A stretch of 38,868 nucleotides of DNA from Firmicutes bacterium UBA7523 (GTDB lineage: Bacteria > Bacillota > Dethiobacteria > Dethiobacterales > Dethiobacteraceae): assembly GCA_002479415.1 (NCBI GenBank), contig DLMZ01000050.1, forward strand, positions 15,761 through 54,628, read 5' to 3'. Of the stretch, positions 15,632 to 23,520 are shown in pieces; within the stretch, counting starts at the first letter, position 1; each line of letters starts with the position of its first letter. Made by a program: the position numbers and the translations under genes. A model generated the notes under the pieces. The model did no database searches and had not been told where the DNA came from. It saw nothing but the letters and a program-made list of their open reading frames with translations.

Positions 15632-16299
15632 TACAGCTTCACATCCTCCCTAATCATTTTTCTCGGTCCACCGGAGTGAGATGTAGACCAGTCTTTGGGA
15701 GGCTTAACCTCTTCAAGGGCAGATAGCTTGTCGAACTTCATCAACCGCTCGACAATTAAATGCCACCCACACTCAGTCTCCTTGCTTACCTCGCATTTAC
15801 CGTCCTGAGAGCCGCCGCAGGGACCGTTAAGCATACTCTTTGAGCAACGGGCAATGGGGCAAATACCCATAGTTTCTTCTAATACACAATTCCCGCAGCC
15901 AAGACAATTTTCCACCCACACTCCCTGCTGAACAGGTAGCCCCATAAAGGTGGTATTAATGCCAGGCAGAGTAATCATGTTTTCGTAGTGCATATTCATA
16001 GTCTGCACACCCACACCACAGGCCAAAGAAACAACAACGTCGGCTTCTTCAATCAATTTTCGTGAAGCTTCCAAATACTCGAATTCACATTGTCTTTCTA
16101 TGGTGTGGCTTTTTACTTGGACAGGCTTACCGGCACGCTTGCGGCTTACAGAAATAGCCAGCGCAGTTTCCTTGGCTTCCTTATCTCCCCCTGCCATACA
16201 AACAGTGACACATTCGCCACAACCAAGGACAAGTATCTTTTCATACTGTTCTACTGCTTTAATTATTTCCTGAAGAGGTTTGCGTTCACCTACAATCAT
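15631..16299 (-). CDS. metV: MetV, Fe-S/zinc partner subunit of methylene-THF reductase
   Basis: This 222-residue protein is the MTHFR C-terminal-domain (MetV) type. It has an N-terminal LGCGECVTVCMAGG motif and a C-terminal cysteine array (ENCLGCGNCVLEETMGICPIARCSKSMLNGPCGG in segments), enough for Fe-S clusters and zinc. In acetogens MetV forms the core of the MetVF complex and accepts electrons from a partner module. Start ATG 16299 follows GGAGG by 9 bases and overlaps the preceding stop by 4 bases (ATGA). The gene order fusion-flavoprotein, metV, metF strongly suggests one complex. Confidence 0.92.
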   Translation of the reverse strand: MIVGERKPLQEIIKAVEQYEKILVLGCGECVTVCMAGGDKEAKETALAISVSRKRAGKPVQVKSHTIERQCEFEYLEASRKLIEEADVVVSLACGVGVQTMNMHYENMITLPGINTTFMGLPVQQGVWVENCLGCGNCVLEETMGICPIARCSKSMLNGPCGGSQDGKCEVSKETECGWHLIVERLMKFDKLSALEEVKPPKDWSTSHSGGPRKMIREDVKL

Positions 16300-18380
16300 T
16301 CGCTTTCGCCTCCCTCACCGTCATTAACATTATTGATTTTTGTCAAAAAAGCTTCTGCTATAGGAGCAAAGTTGCGAACTTCTTCAGGGGTAAGCTCTAG
16401 ATGTTCCACACGCTCTTTTTCTATGCCCAATTGTTCCAAAATATCCTGTGCACGTAATACTCTTTGTGCAGCCCACTTGCTTACATCGCGGTAGGTGCAT
16501 TCTTCTTCCCCACTGCACCCGGCGATAAACACGCCTTGAGCACCCAGGTCAAACGCTTCAAGTATTTTAGCCACTTCCACTTTGGCTACACAGGGGACAC
16601 GCACCACAGCAAGGTTAGATGGACGATCACTTTTGAGGTACTCTAAAAAACCGCGTTCGGCAAAAGCACCATAGCTGCAGCAAAAAACAACTGTAGCCGG
16701 TCCGCTTTGGGAAGCCTGCTTTAGAGCGTCTTCCATCCTGTCTAAAGCATGCTGGACATAATGATCACGGAAGCGTATTGCGCTTGCCGGACATATGCCA
16801 ACACACAGCCCACAAGCTTGGCATTCCTCGTTGCGAATTGTGAAAACACCTTTTTCGTCAATATGAGGTACATCATAGGGGCAAGTCCGTAAGCAGGTTA
16901 AACAAACTGCACAGATTTCATCGATACATTGTGCCCCAGAGGCACAGTCCATACAGCGTCGGCTTTCACAAAGCGCCATTTGCTCGTCATAACCTATTTC
17001 CACGTGGTCATTACTTTGAGCTCGAGTTTCAGCGGGTAGAACAGGTACATGAACCCTTTCTATGCGCTTCACTCTGGCAACTGTGGAATCTAATAGCCCG
17101 TCAAAGGTTGTAAACTGATCAACCAAGTTAGCATCGAAGGGCACACTATTCAGAAAATTCTGCACAGCTAAAGCAACTTTGCGTCCTGTGGACATGGCCT
17201 TAACAGCGGAGCCAGGGCCAAAAACCAGCTCTCCGCAAGCAAATACGCCCGGACGGGTAGTCTGCATAGTACGCGGATTATATTTGAGAATTCCTCTTTC
17301 TGTGAGCTCAATTCCATCTTTTGTTAAGTAAGTTAGGTTATCATTTCCCTGACCCACAGCGAAAATAATAACGTTAGCCTCAATTATTTTCTTGTTATCA
17401 CCGAAACTAGGGTTGAATCGTTTCTGCTCATCAAAAACAGAGAGTACTTCTTGAACTTCCATGCCGGCTACTGTCCCGTCATCCTTGGTAACAATCTGCT
17501 TTGGACCCCAAGCGGGGAACATAACCACACCCTCTTCTATAGCCTCTTCTATCTCCCATGAAAAGGCGGGCATCTGTGCACGGCACTCAAGACACGCCAA
17601 CTGTACACTTTCCGCACCGCAGCGAATTGCAGTACGCGCCACATCCATGGCTACGTTGCCGCCACCCACAACAAATACATTACTACCCGGTTCAAACTTA
17701 AAATTTTTGTACTTGGCTTCATTTAAAAATGGAAGGGCGAACATCACCCCTTTAGCATTAACCCCGGGAATAGGTATGCCTTTACTTACCGGCAGCCCCA
17801 TGGCTAACACAATAGCTTGATAATCATCGGCAAGCTCATCGATGGTAAAATCCTTGCCCAGCTCTTTCTCGGTGCGAATTTCCACACCAAGCTCAGCAAT
17901 ACGGGAAACATCTTTACGCATTGATTCCATAGGCAGGCGGTAATGAGGTATGTAGTTGGTAACAGCTCCGCCCGCTTCCGGGGACCTTTCAAATATTGTA
18001 ACAGAAAAACCCATTTGAACTAAATCTTTAGCTACTGTAAGACCAGCAGGCCCCCCGCCTACTACTGCTACTTTTTCAGTACGAGTGATACTAGCCTTAT
18101 TAACCTCTGGCCAATTGCCGTTTTCTACAGCAAAACGCTTTAATGCGCGGATTGAAACGGCTTCGTCCACATCTTTGCGACGACATTCCGTCTCACAAGG
18201 ATGAGCACAAATGGTGCCACAGACGGAAGGCAGCGGGTTAACCTCGCTGATGACCGCCAAGGCCTTGTCATAGTTGCCCAAAGAAATCTGGCGCACATAC
18301 TCCTGGGCGTCCTGATGAATGGGACAGCCTGCTTGACAAGGAGGGTACTGCGGAATTGTCTCCTTATTGTTACTCAACAA
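16296..18380 (-). CDS. GltD-type FAD oxidoreductase fused to 2x[4Fe-4S] ferredoxin and MvhD domain
   Basis: This 694-residue chain has four parts. Residues 1-85 are an N-terminal Fe-S domain of glutamate synthase small subunit/NfnB type (C15, C19, C54, C58, C62, C66). Residues 100-410 are the two-dinucleotide-fold reductase (VAVVGGGPAGL near 110 for FAD, VFVVGGGNVAMDVART near 240 for NAD(P)H). Residues 485-530 hold two [4Fe-4S] motifs (C490, 493, 496, 500 and C520, 523, 526, 530). Residues 560-680 are an MvhD/FlpD-like [2Fe-2S] domain (FCCSYGA, VPCVAK, GCSGEEEC). The TTG start follows AAGGAGG by six bases. Located between acsE and metV, it stands where other acetogens have HdrABC-MvhD, so electron delivery from NAD(P)H, ferredoxin or both to MetVF is the likely job. 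Partner and direction are inference. Confidence 0.85.
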   Translation of the reverse strand: MLSNNKETIPQYPPCQAGCPIHQDAQEYVRQISLGNYDKALAVISEVNPLPSVCGTICAHPCETECRRKDVDEAVSIRALKRFAVENGNWPEVNKASITRTEKVAVVGGGPAGLTVAKDLVQMGFSVTIFERSPEAGGAVTNYIPHYRLPMESMRKDVSRIAELGVEIRTEKELGKDFTIDELADDYQAIVLAMGLPVSKGIPIPGVNAKGVMFALPFLNEAKYKNFKFEPGSNVFVVGGGNVAMDVARTAIRCGAESVQLACLECRAQMPAFSWEIEEAIEEGVVMFPAWGPKQIVTKDDGTVAGMEVQEVLSVFDEQKRFNPSFGDNKKIIEANVIIFAVGQGNDNLTYLTKDGIELTERGILKYNPRTMQTTRPGVFACGELVFGPGSAVKAMSTGRKVALAVQNFLNSVPFDANLVDQFTTFDGLLDSTVARVKRIERVHVPVLPAETRAQSNDHVEIGYDEQMALCESRRCMDCASGAQCIDEICAVCLTCLRTCPYDVPHIDEKGVFTIRNEECQACGLCVGICPASAIRFRDHYVQHALDRMEDALKQASQSGPATVVFCCSYGAFAERGFLEYLKSDRPSNLAVVRVPCVAKVEVAKILEAFDLGAQGVFIAGCSGEEECTYRDVSKWAAQRVLRAQDILEQLGIEKERVEHLELTPEEVRNFAPIAEAFLTKINNVNDGEGGESE

Positions 18381-18441
18381 CTATTCCTCCTTACGATAAC
18401 TCTATTTCTGCTTACGATAACTCTATTTCTGCTTACGATAA
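18381..18441 (-). repeat. 21-bp tandem repeat spanning acsE end and next ribosome site
   Basis: Nearly three copies of a 21-bp unit lie head to tail. On the minus strand the first copy encodes the acsE C-terminus (YRKQK-stop), the second is untranslated and the third differs by two bases that turn AAGCAGA into AAGGAGG, the ribosome site of the fused flavoprotein gene. It looks like a local slippage duplication later tuned for translation. Confidence 0.8.
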
Positions 18442-19214
18442 ACATCAACATAACTGTCACAGTAAATGTCGGTGTTCATAATAATTCGTGATGTTGCGAT
18501 TGCTTCAATAAGCCCGCTGTCGCACGCATCGGCAACAGCCGCGTCCAAACCGTTGGCCACGCACATCACAGCAAAGACACGGTTAATTAATTCACGGTTC
18601 TTTGTCCCTTGTGAAATGTTTGAAAGGCCCACAACTGTGCGGGGAGAAGGATCGGCCAAAAGCTTAATTTGACGCAATGTAACCATAACCTCCGGGCCAT
18701 GGTCTTGACCCACATTGCAAGGCAATACCAAAGGATCTATATAAAGATCCTCCATAGGAATTCCGTAGGAATCCGCCGCAGCTACCAGCTCCATTGCTAA
18801 AGCTACCCGTGAATCGGCATCCTTTGGAATACCCTGTTCGTTCATTGCCAGGCCGATAACAGAGGCATTATACTTTTTCGCCAAAGAAAATACGCGCTCC
18901 ATTTTATCCCACTCAGCAGGGACTGAATTAATCATTGCCGGACGCTTACAAACCTCAAGGCCTGCTTCAATAGCGTCGTAATTGGTTGAATCAAGCGTCA
19001 ATGGCAGGTCACTGGCTTCCTGGGTTACTTCAACTAACCAGCGCATAGCTTTAACCGGATCTTTGGCGGCCGGGCCGGTATTAATATCTAGGTAGCGGGC
19101 CCCGGAAATATCCTGCTTTTTTGCCCACTCCTGCACCGCCCGGGGATCCTCATCCTTAATAGCCTGGGCAATATCTTTAAACATTCCGTTGATTCTTTCG
19201 CCAATAATAAACAT
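18423..19214 (-). CDS. acsE: Methyl-THF:corrinoid iron-sulfur protein methyltransferase
   Basis: AcsE moves the methyl group from methyl-THF to Co(I) of the corrinoid protein AcsCD. It is a pterin-binding TIM barrel of 263 residues, matching the Moorella enzyme in length. Characteristic segments are IIGERINGMF, YLDINTGP, LTLDSTN (pterin Asp), MINSVPAEW (conserved Asn), and YIDPLVLPCNVGQDHG. The ATG is preceded by GGAGG with a 7-base gap. It follows acsD after 21 bases. The stop codon lies in a 21-bp tandem repeat. Confidence 0.95.
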   Translation of the reverse strand: MFIIGERINGMFKDIAQAIKDEDPRAVQEWAKKQDISGARYLDINTGPAAKDPVKAMRWLVEVTQEASDLPLTLDSTNYDAIEAGLEVCKRPAMINSVPAEWDKMERVFSLAKKYNASVIGLAMNEQGIPKDADSRVALAMELVAAADSYGIPMEDLYIDPLVLPCNVGQDHGPEVMVTLRQIKLLADPSPRTVVGLSNISQGTKNRELINRVFAVMCVANGLDAAVADACDSGLIEAIATSRIIMNTDIYCDSYVDVYRKQK

Positions 19215-19235
19215 AATCCTGCCTCCATTTTGAAA

Positions 19236-20216
19236 TTATTCGTCGAAACTGGTTTTAACCATGAGTTCCTCTATGTTTTGTTTAATCAAGTTCGAAGCCT
19301 TGGGGTGGCGCATAACCACCACATTCATACCGGCCTGCAGCAGTGCCATGGCTGTTGTGGCTTCCCACAGAATGCCGCGATTCTCCTGTTCACCCCACCC
19401 GGGAAAATCGTCAGAAGACGCGTTGGCTTCCTTGGTACGCCATACTTCATAGCCCACATTGCCAATCATGGGCATGCCCAGCATTGTGTCACCCTGCAGT
19501 GCACCGTTGCGAGCCCGCTCCATTATAGAATAGCCGTATTCCACACCATAACCTAAAGCGGCAATGGTGGGATCAATGACGATACGATTGGCAGGCAGAT
19601 TCATTTCAGTAATCAGAATATTAAGCTGTTTACAGATATTAATATCAATAGGGGACTGGGCAATAATGTTATGCTTATGAACCATACATGCCGCAGTCAA
19701 CGATTTGTAATTTTCCTGCTCCGCAACACCAAGCAGCAGGTTCTCCCCGGCAGCAGCCTCAGCAACCAGAGGCAGAACCAAATTATCTTTTTCCGGCTTG
19801 CCGCAACCTGTCACAACCAACGGGCAACCCACAGCAGCCAGCACATCTTTAACAACTTTTGCGCATTCCTCAGGAGTAGCATCCTTTACATCGGGGTCCG
19901 CCCCTTTGAGGTGAAGAACAATAAGCTCCGCTCCATATTCATCCACACATTTTTTTGCCCAAGCCACAGGGTCGTTCCAAACATCGGCGTAGAAAGGCTT
20001 AAAGCAATCATTCCAGTCGGTGGGAGCAACGTCCCAGATCTCCATAGCAACTACAGGACGATTGGGGATTTCTCCTTCAAAATGAAGAAATGGCAAAGCT
20101 GCTTCGCCGCCTATGGTAATCGTATAGTCCCGTGTGCCTCCCTGCTCCTTTGTCGCACCAAGAACCACTTCGCCCACTTTACTTCTATACTTGTCTTTAA
20201 CTGCATTAAACGCCAT
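19236..20216 (-). CDS. acsD: Corrinoid/iron-sulfur protein small subunit
   Basis: AcsD (delta subunit of CODH/ACS) forms a TIM-barrel heterodimer with AcsC and caps the corrinoid. Family features include FEGEIPNRPVVAMEIWDV, LIVLHLKGADPD and the conserved MGMPMIGN-type region (MLGMPMIGNVGYEVWR). The length of 326 residues fits the family. Start ATG follows AAGGAGAG by 7 bases. It does not itself carry the Fe-S cluster; it takes part in positioning the methyl group between AcsE and AcsB. Confidence 0.94.
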   Translation of the reverse strand: MAFNAVKDKYRSKVGEVVLGATKEQGGTRDYTITIGGEAALPFLHFEGEIPNRPVVAMEIWDVAPTDWNDCFKPFYADVWNDPVAWAKKCVDEYGAELIVLHLKGADPDVKDATPEECAKVVKDVLAAVGCPLVVTGCGKPEKDNLVLPLVAEAAAGENLLLGVAEQENYKSLTAACMVHKHNIIAQSPIDINICKQLNILITEMNLPANRIVIDPTIAALGYGVEYGYSIMERARNGALQGDTMLGMPMIGNVGYEVWRTKEANASSDDFPGWGEQENRGILWEATTAMALLQAGMNVVVMRHPKASNLIKQNIEELMVKTSFDE

Positions 20217-20233
20217 TAAGGTGCTCTCCTTTC

Positions 20234-22135
20234 CTAGTCATTATTTGCTGCCAGAGACGGAAACAAGCTCATGTCTGTATGAGGCAAAAAAAGCGCCGAT
20301 ACAAATTCATCCATAAAATCATTCCCGTTTGACAGCTCAAGATAAGTAATTTTTTTGCCCAGTTCCTGCGCTTCACTATAAGCTTCTTGCGAAAGCAAAG
20401 CGAGCCTGGCGCCTTTCACGGAAGAGTTACCAATGAAAGTATATTTTTCCGGAGGCAGGTCGGGAAATAAGCCGATGGCAACAGCATCGCGGATATTGAT
20501 GTAATTTCCGAAACCCCCGGCAATTAAAACCTTGTCAATCATTTCTTCTTCAAGCTGCACAGCTTTCAGCATACTTCTGATGCCGGCATATACGGCGCCC
20601 TTGGCTCGCATTAAATTCTTAATATCATTTTCCGTTACAACGATGTCAGCAGAATCAGCCTCATCACTCCATACAAGCACAAACTCCCAGCCGTCATCCC
20701 CCTGGCGCATACGGGATGTATTTATATCGGCTTGCAATTTTCCTGCTCTGTCAATGATACCCGCCCGGTGAAATTTAGCCAAACAATCTATGAGACCGGA
20801 ACCGCAAATCCCTGTTGCTTTTACATTGCCGATGGTGGTTACTTCCACCTCAAACGTTTCCGGGTCAATGCTAACATGCTCGATGGCGCCTTTCATCGCA
20901 CGCATACCAAAGGTGATGCCCCCTCCTTCAAAGGCCGGGCCGGCCGAACATGAAACGGAGATAAGCCAATCCTCATTGCCAAGCACCATTTCTCCGTTAG
21001 TCCCAATATCAATAAGCAGAGTAATCTCTTCCCTCTTAGCCATGTTGGTAATTAACGCCCCAGAGACAATATCTCCCCCCACATAAGACGCAACAGACGG
21101 AAAACAAGCAACTTGTGCAGCGGGGTTTATTTTCAGGCCAAGCTCCTCAGCTTTAACCAGCGGGACAAACGACGCTAAGGGTATATACGGTTCCAAGCGA
21201 ATATATCTGGGTGTCAGCTCTAAAAACAAGTGAGTCATGGTGGTGTTGCCAGCCACCATGGCCAAATGAATATCATCACTGCTGATATCGCTTTGAGACA
21301 ATAACTCAACAATTAATTGATTAATTGTGAGTATAATTGCCGTATGAAGCTCCCTTAACCCTTTTGGAACAGAAGCATGTATCATCCTGGTAATTACATC
21401 ATCGCCGTAAGTTGACTGCTTGTTGTATGTTCCTTTTTGGCAAAGCGTAACTCCACTTTCTAAGTCCAGCAAGTAGGCTGCTACAGTAGTTGTGCCGATA
21501 TCTACAGCAAGTCCGTATGCCGGTTTGTCGGTATGGCCGGACTCCACATTTATTATTTCGGCACATCCATTAAGCTGAGCAACTGTAACAGTAACCCGCC
21601 AGTCACCTGTTCGAAGCACCTCCGCCAATCCTTTTAGCATACTAAGGCCAATACGAACATCATGGCAATCAATTTCATTGCGTATAGCAGATTGCAAACG
21701 GCTGAAATCGGAAATATTCTCAGTTAACGAAGGTTCGCTTAGAGTCAGTTTTATCTTACGGCAAAGCGGGTTGAGACTATATCCGGCAGCCAAAAAGTCA
21801 TCCTTCTCCACCAGAATATCTTTTTCTTCAAGGAGAACTTGGTGCTCATCAAGGCGCGATTCCTGAGGGATGTCAACAACAAGATTCTCCACAGCAGCAG
21901 CTTGACAAGCTAACACCAATCCGGACTGCTTGGCTTTAAGAGAAATACTGCCTTCACTCTTGACATTGGGCCGGCCCTCTTGCACCTTAACCAGGCAACG
22001 CCCGCAAGTACCATCCCCGCCGCAGTTGCTCTTAAGCTCCAAACCCACAGATGCGGCGGCGAGAAGAAGGGATGTGCCGTGTTCAACATTGGCAATTAGA
22101 TTATCAGGTAGAAATCGTACCGAGATTTTATCCAT
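20234..22135 (-). CDS. acsV: Corrinoid activation protein (RACo/AcsV type)
   Basis: When Co(I) of the corrinoid protein is oxidised to Co(II), this ATP-dependent reductive activator restores it. The N-terminal 80 residues are a plant-type [2Fe-2S] ferredoxin domain (C38, C44, C47, C77 counted from the chosen start). A linker follows, then an ASKHA-type ATPase fold: AVDIGTTTVAAYLLDLESG (phosphate 1), LLIDIGTNGEMVLG (phosphate 2) and VLIAGGFGNYIN near the C-terminus. I chose ATG 22135, six bases after AAGGGG; an upstream ATG adds eight residues. Length 633 is typical. It sits between acsC and acsD as in many acetogens. Confidence 0.93.
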   Translation of the reverse strand: MDKISVRFLPDNLIANVEHGTSLLLAAASVGLELKSNCGGDGTCGRCLVKVQEGRPNVKSEGSISLKAKQSGLVLACQAAAVENLVVDIPQESRLDEHQVLLEEKDILVEKDDFLAAGYSLNPLCRKIKLTLSEPSLTENISDFSRLQSAIRNEIDCHDVRIGLSMLKGLAEVLRTGDWRVTVTVAQLNGCAEIINVESGHTDKPAYGLAVDIGTTTVAAYLLDLESGVTLCQKGTYNKQSTYGDDVITRMIHASVPKGLRELHTAIILTINQLIVELLSQSDISSDDIHLAMVAGNTTMTHLFLELTPRYIRLEPYIPLASFVPLVKAEELGLKINPAAQVACFPSVASYVGGDIVSGALITNMAKREEITLLIDIGTNGEMVLGNEDWLISVSCSAGPAFEGGGITFGMRAMKGAIEHVSIDPETFEVEVTTIGNVKATGICGSGLIDCLAKFHRAGIIDRAGKLQADINTSRMRQGDDGWEFVLVWSDEADSADIVVTENDIKNLMRAKGAVYAGIRSMLKAVQLEEEMIDKVLIAGGFGNYINIRDAVAIGLFPDLPPEKYTFIGNSSVKGARLALLSQEAYSEAQELGKKITYLELSNGNDFMDEFVSALFLPHTDMSLFPSLAANND

Positions 22136-22170
22136 CCTTTTCCCCTTTTCTAGGTACATAGTATATCGAC

Positions 22171-23499
22171 TTAGGCGTAGTTCTCTTTGGCAAACTTTGT
22201 TATACCGGAAGCTTCCCTCGGCCCCACTTTAACATTCCAGCCTGTTGCTTCCTCTGTGCTTCCGGAAAGAACCGCAACATATCCGGGCAAAATCAGAGTC
22301 TTATGATTAACCTTGGACTCCATATCATTTTCTTTTAACGCTTTTGCAATGGATTCTCCGGCAAGCTTCCCTGCTGCCCATGCCGTCAAAACTGAAGTTC
22401 CATCGGTGTTAACGGGAAGAATATAGCTGGGAACCTTGCTGCTTTCAACTTCACCTTCAACGATATAGTAAGTGAGTGAGAAGTTGGTAGTAATATAAAC
22501 GGGAGATTCAGGAGTTACCTCTCCTACGGCAACAGCTTTTGACTCCACTTGAATAGGCTTCTGTGGATCTGTGAAGAGATTCTGCCTCCAGGACTCAAGG
22601 GGCAGCAGTGTCTCTTTCTTATCCGTTTTAAGCACAATGATGCTTGCATATTTGGAAAGATAAACGCCGGCCTGCACAACTTCCTCCAAAGCGTCCTCTT
22701 TTGAGGTAAAAGCTATGGTGGGGTAACCAAACGGACGAAACCGTTTTTTAACGGCTAAGCGACGTATTTGTGTTAAATCTGCCAGCACCTGGGACGTTGC
22801 CCGGCTGCCGCTGTCCAAGACTAAATCCTTTTGTCCCAGCTTAGTAATTTTTTCAACCAACTCGGCCAACTCAGCCAAGCCCTCTCCCTTAACTGCAAGA
22901 GGACATTGATACTTTTGCGCAAGAGCAGTCATAGCTTCATAGTTGTGACTTTCTGCGGCATAAAGTAACGGCTTGCTTCCCGCAACAGCGGCAACAGCAG
23001 ATTCCATAGCTGCCAAATCTTCACTAATTAAAATAAGAGCTGCCTTTGATCCCGCCACTATCGCTTCTGCGGCAGCTTTAAACTTGCTGCTGTCTCCGGA
23101 ATCGTTAGTAAGGGCGACCATATCTGTACGGTAATGGAGGCCGACGCGATCAAATTCCAATTCTTTGAAATTTTCCAGCTTTGCCGCTACATCATCCGTG
23201 TCTTTAATTAGTACAGCAATAGCCGTAGGATGAAAGAATCGCTTGTCGTGCCTAAATAACTCTGTCTCATCACCCAATTCAACCTCCGTATTGCCTGCTC
23301 CTACTTTGACTAACTTAATTGGCGGAGCCGCTGCAGCTCCCAGGGTTTCTTTAGCTTCTTCAGTTATATGGGGGCACTTATCTAAGGATGATTTCCCTGC
23401 CGCCACAGCCATGGCAAACGCCAGGCAAGTTGGAAAGCCACAATCTCCAGTATTTTTTTTAGGCAGCTGCTTAAAGATTTCTAGACCTGTTAATGCCAT
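22171..23499 (-). CDS. acsC: Corrinoid/iron-sulfur protein large subunit, Cys17 replaced by Thr
   Basis: AcsC (gamma subunit) carries an N-terminal [4Fe-4S] domain, a TIM barrel and a C-terminal B12-binding domain, and delivers the methyl group to AcsB. Barrel and C-terminal motifs are well kept (ETELFRHDKRFFHPTA, LTQIRRLAVKKRFRPFGYP, TNFSLTYYIVEGEVES, GPREASGI). The N-terminal cluster motif is altered: the family pattern CxxCxxxxC...C reads here KNTGDCGFPTC...KCP, so C20, C25 and C42 remain but position 17 is Thr (ACT codon). The cluster normally reduces Co(II) at low potential, so ligation may differ or use another group. ATG follows AAGGAG by 8 bases. Family assignment is certain. Confidence 0.95.
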   Translation of the reverse strand: MALTGLEIFKQLPKKNTGDCGFPTCLAFAMAVAAGKSSLDKCPHITEEAKETLGAAAAPPIKLVKVGAGNTEVELGDETELFRHDKRFFHPTAIAVLIKDTDDVAAKLENFKELEFDRVGLHYRTDMVALTNDSGDSSKFKAAAEAIVAGSKAALILISEDLAAMESAVAAVAGSKPLLYAAESHNYEAMTALAQKYQCPLAVKGEGLAELAELVEKITKLGQKDLVLDSGSRATSQVLADLTQIRRLAVKKRFRPFGYPTIAFTSKEDALEEVVQAGVYLSKYASIIVLKTDKKETLLPLESWRQNLFTDPQKPIQVESKAVAVGEVTPESPVYITTNFSLTYYIVEGEVESSKVPSYILPVNTDGTSVLTAWAAGKLAGESIAKALKENDMESKVNHKTLILPGYVAVLSGSTEEATGWNVKVGPREASGITKFAKENYA

Positions 23500-23520
23500 A
23501 TTTTAAACTCCTTTCCATAG

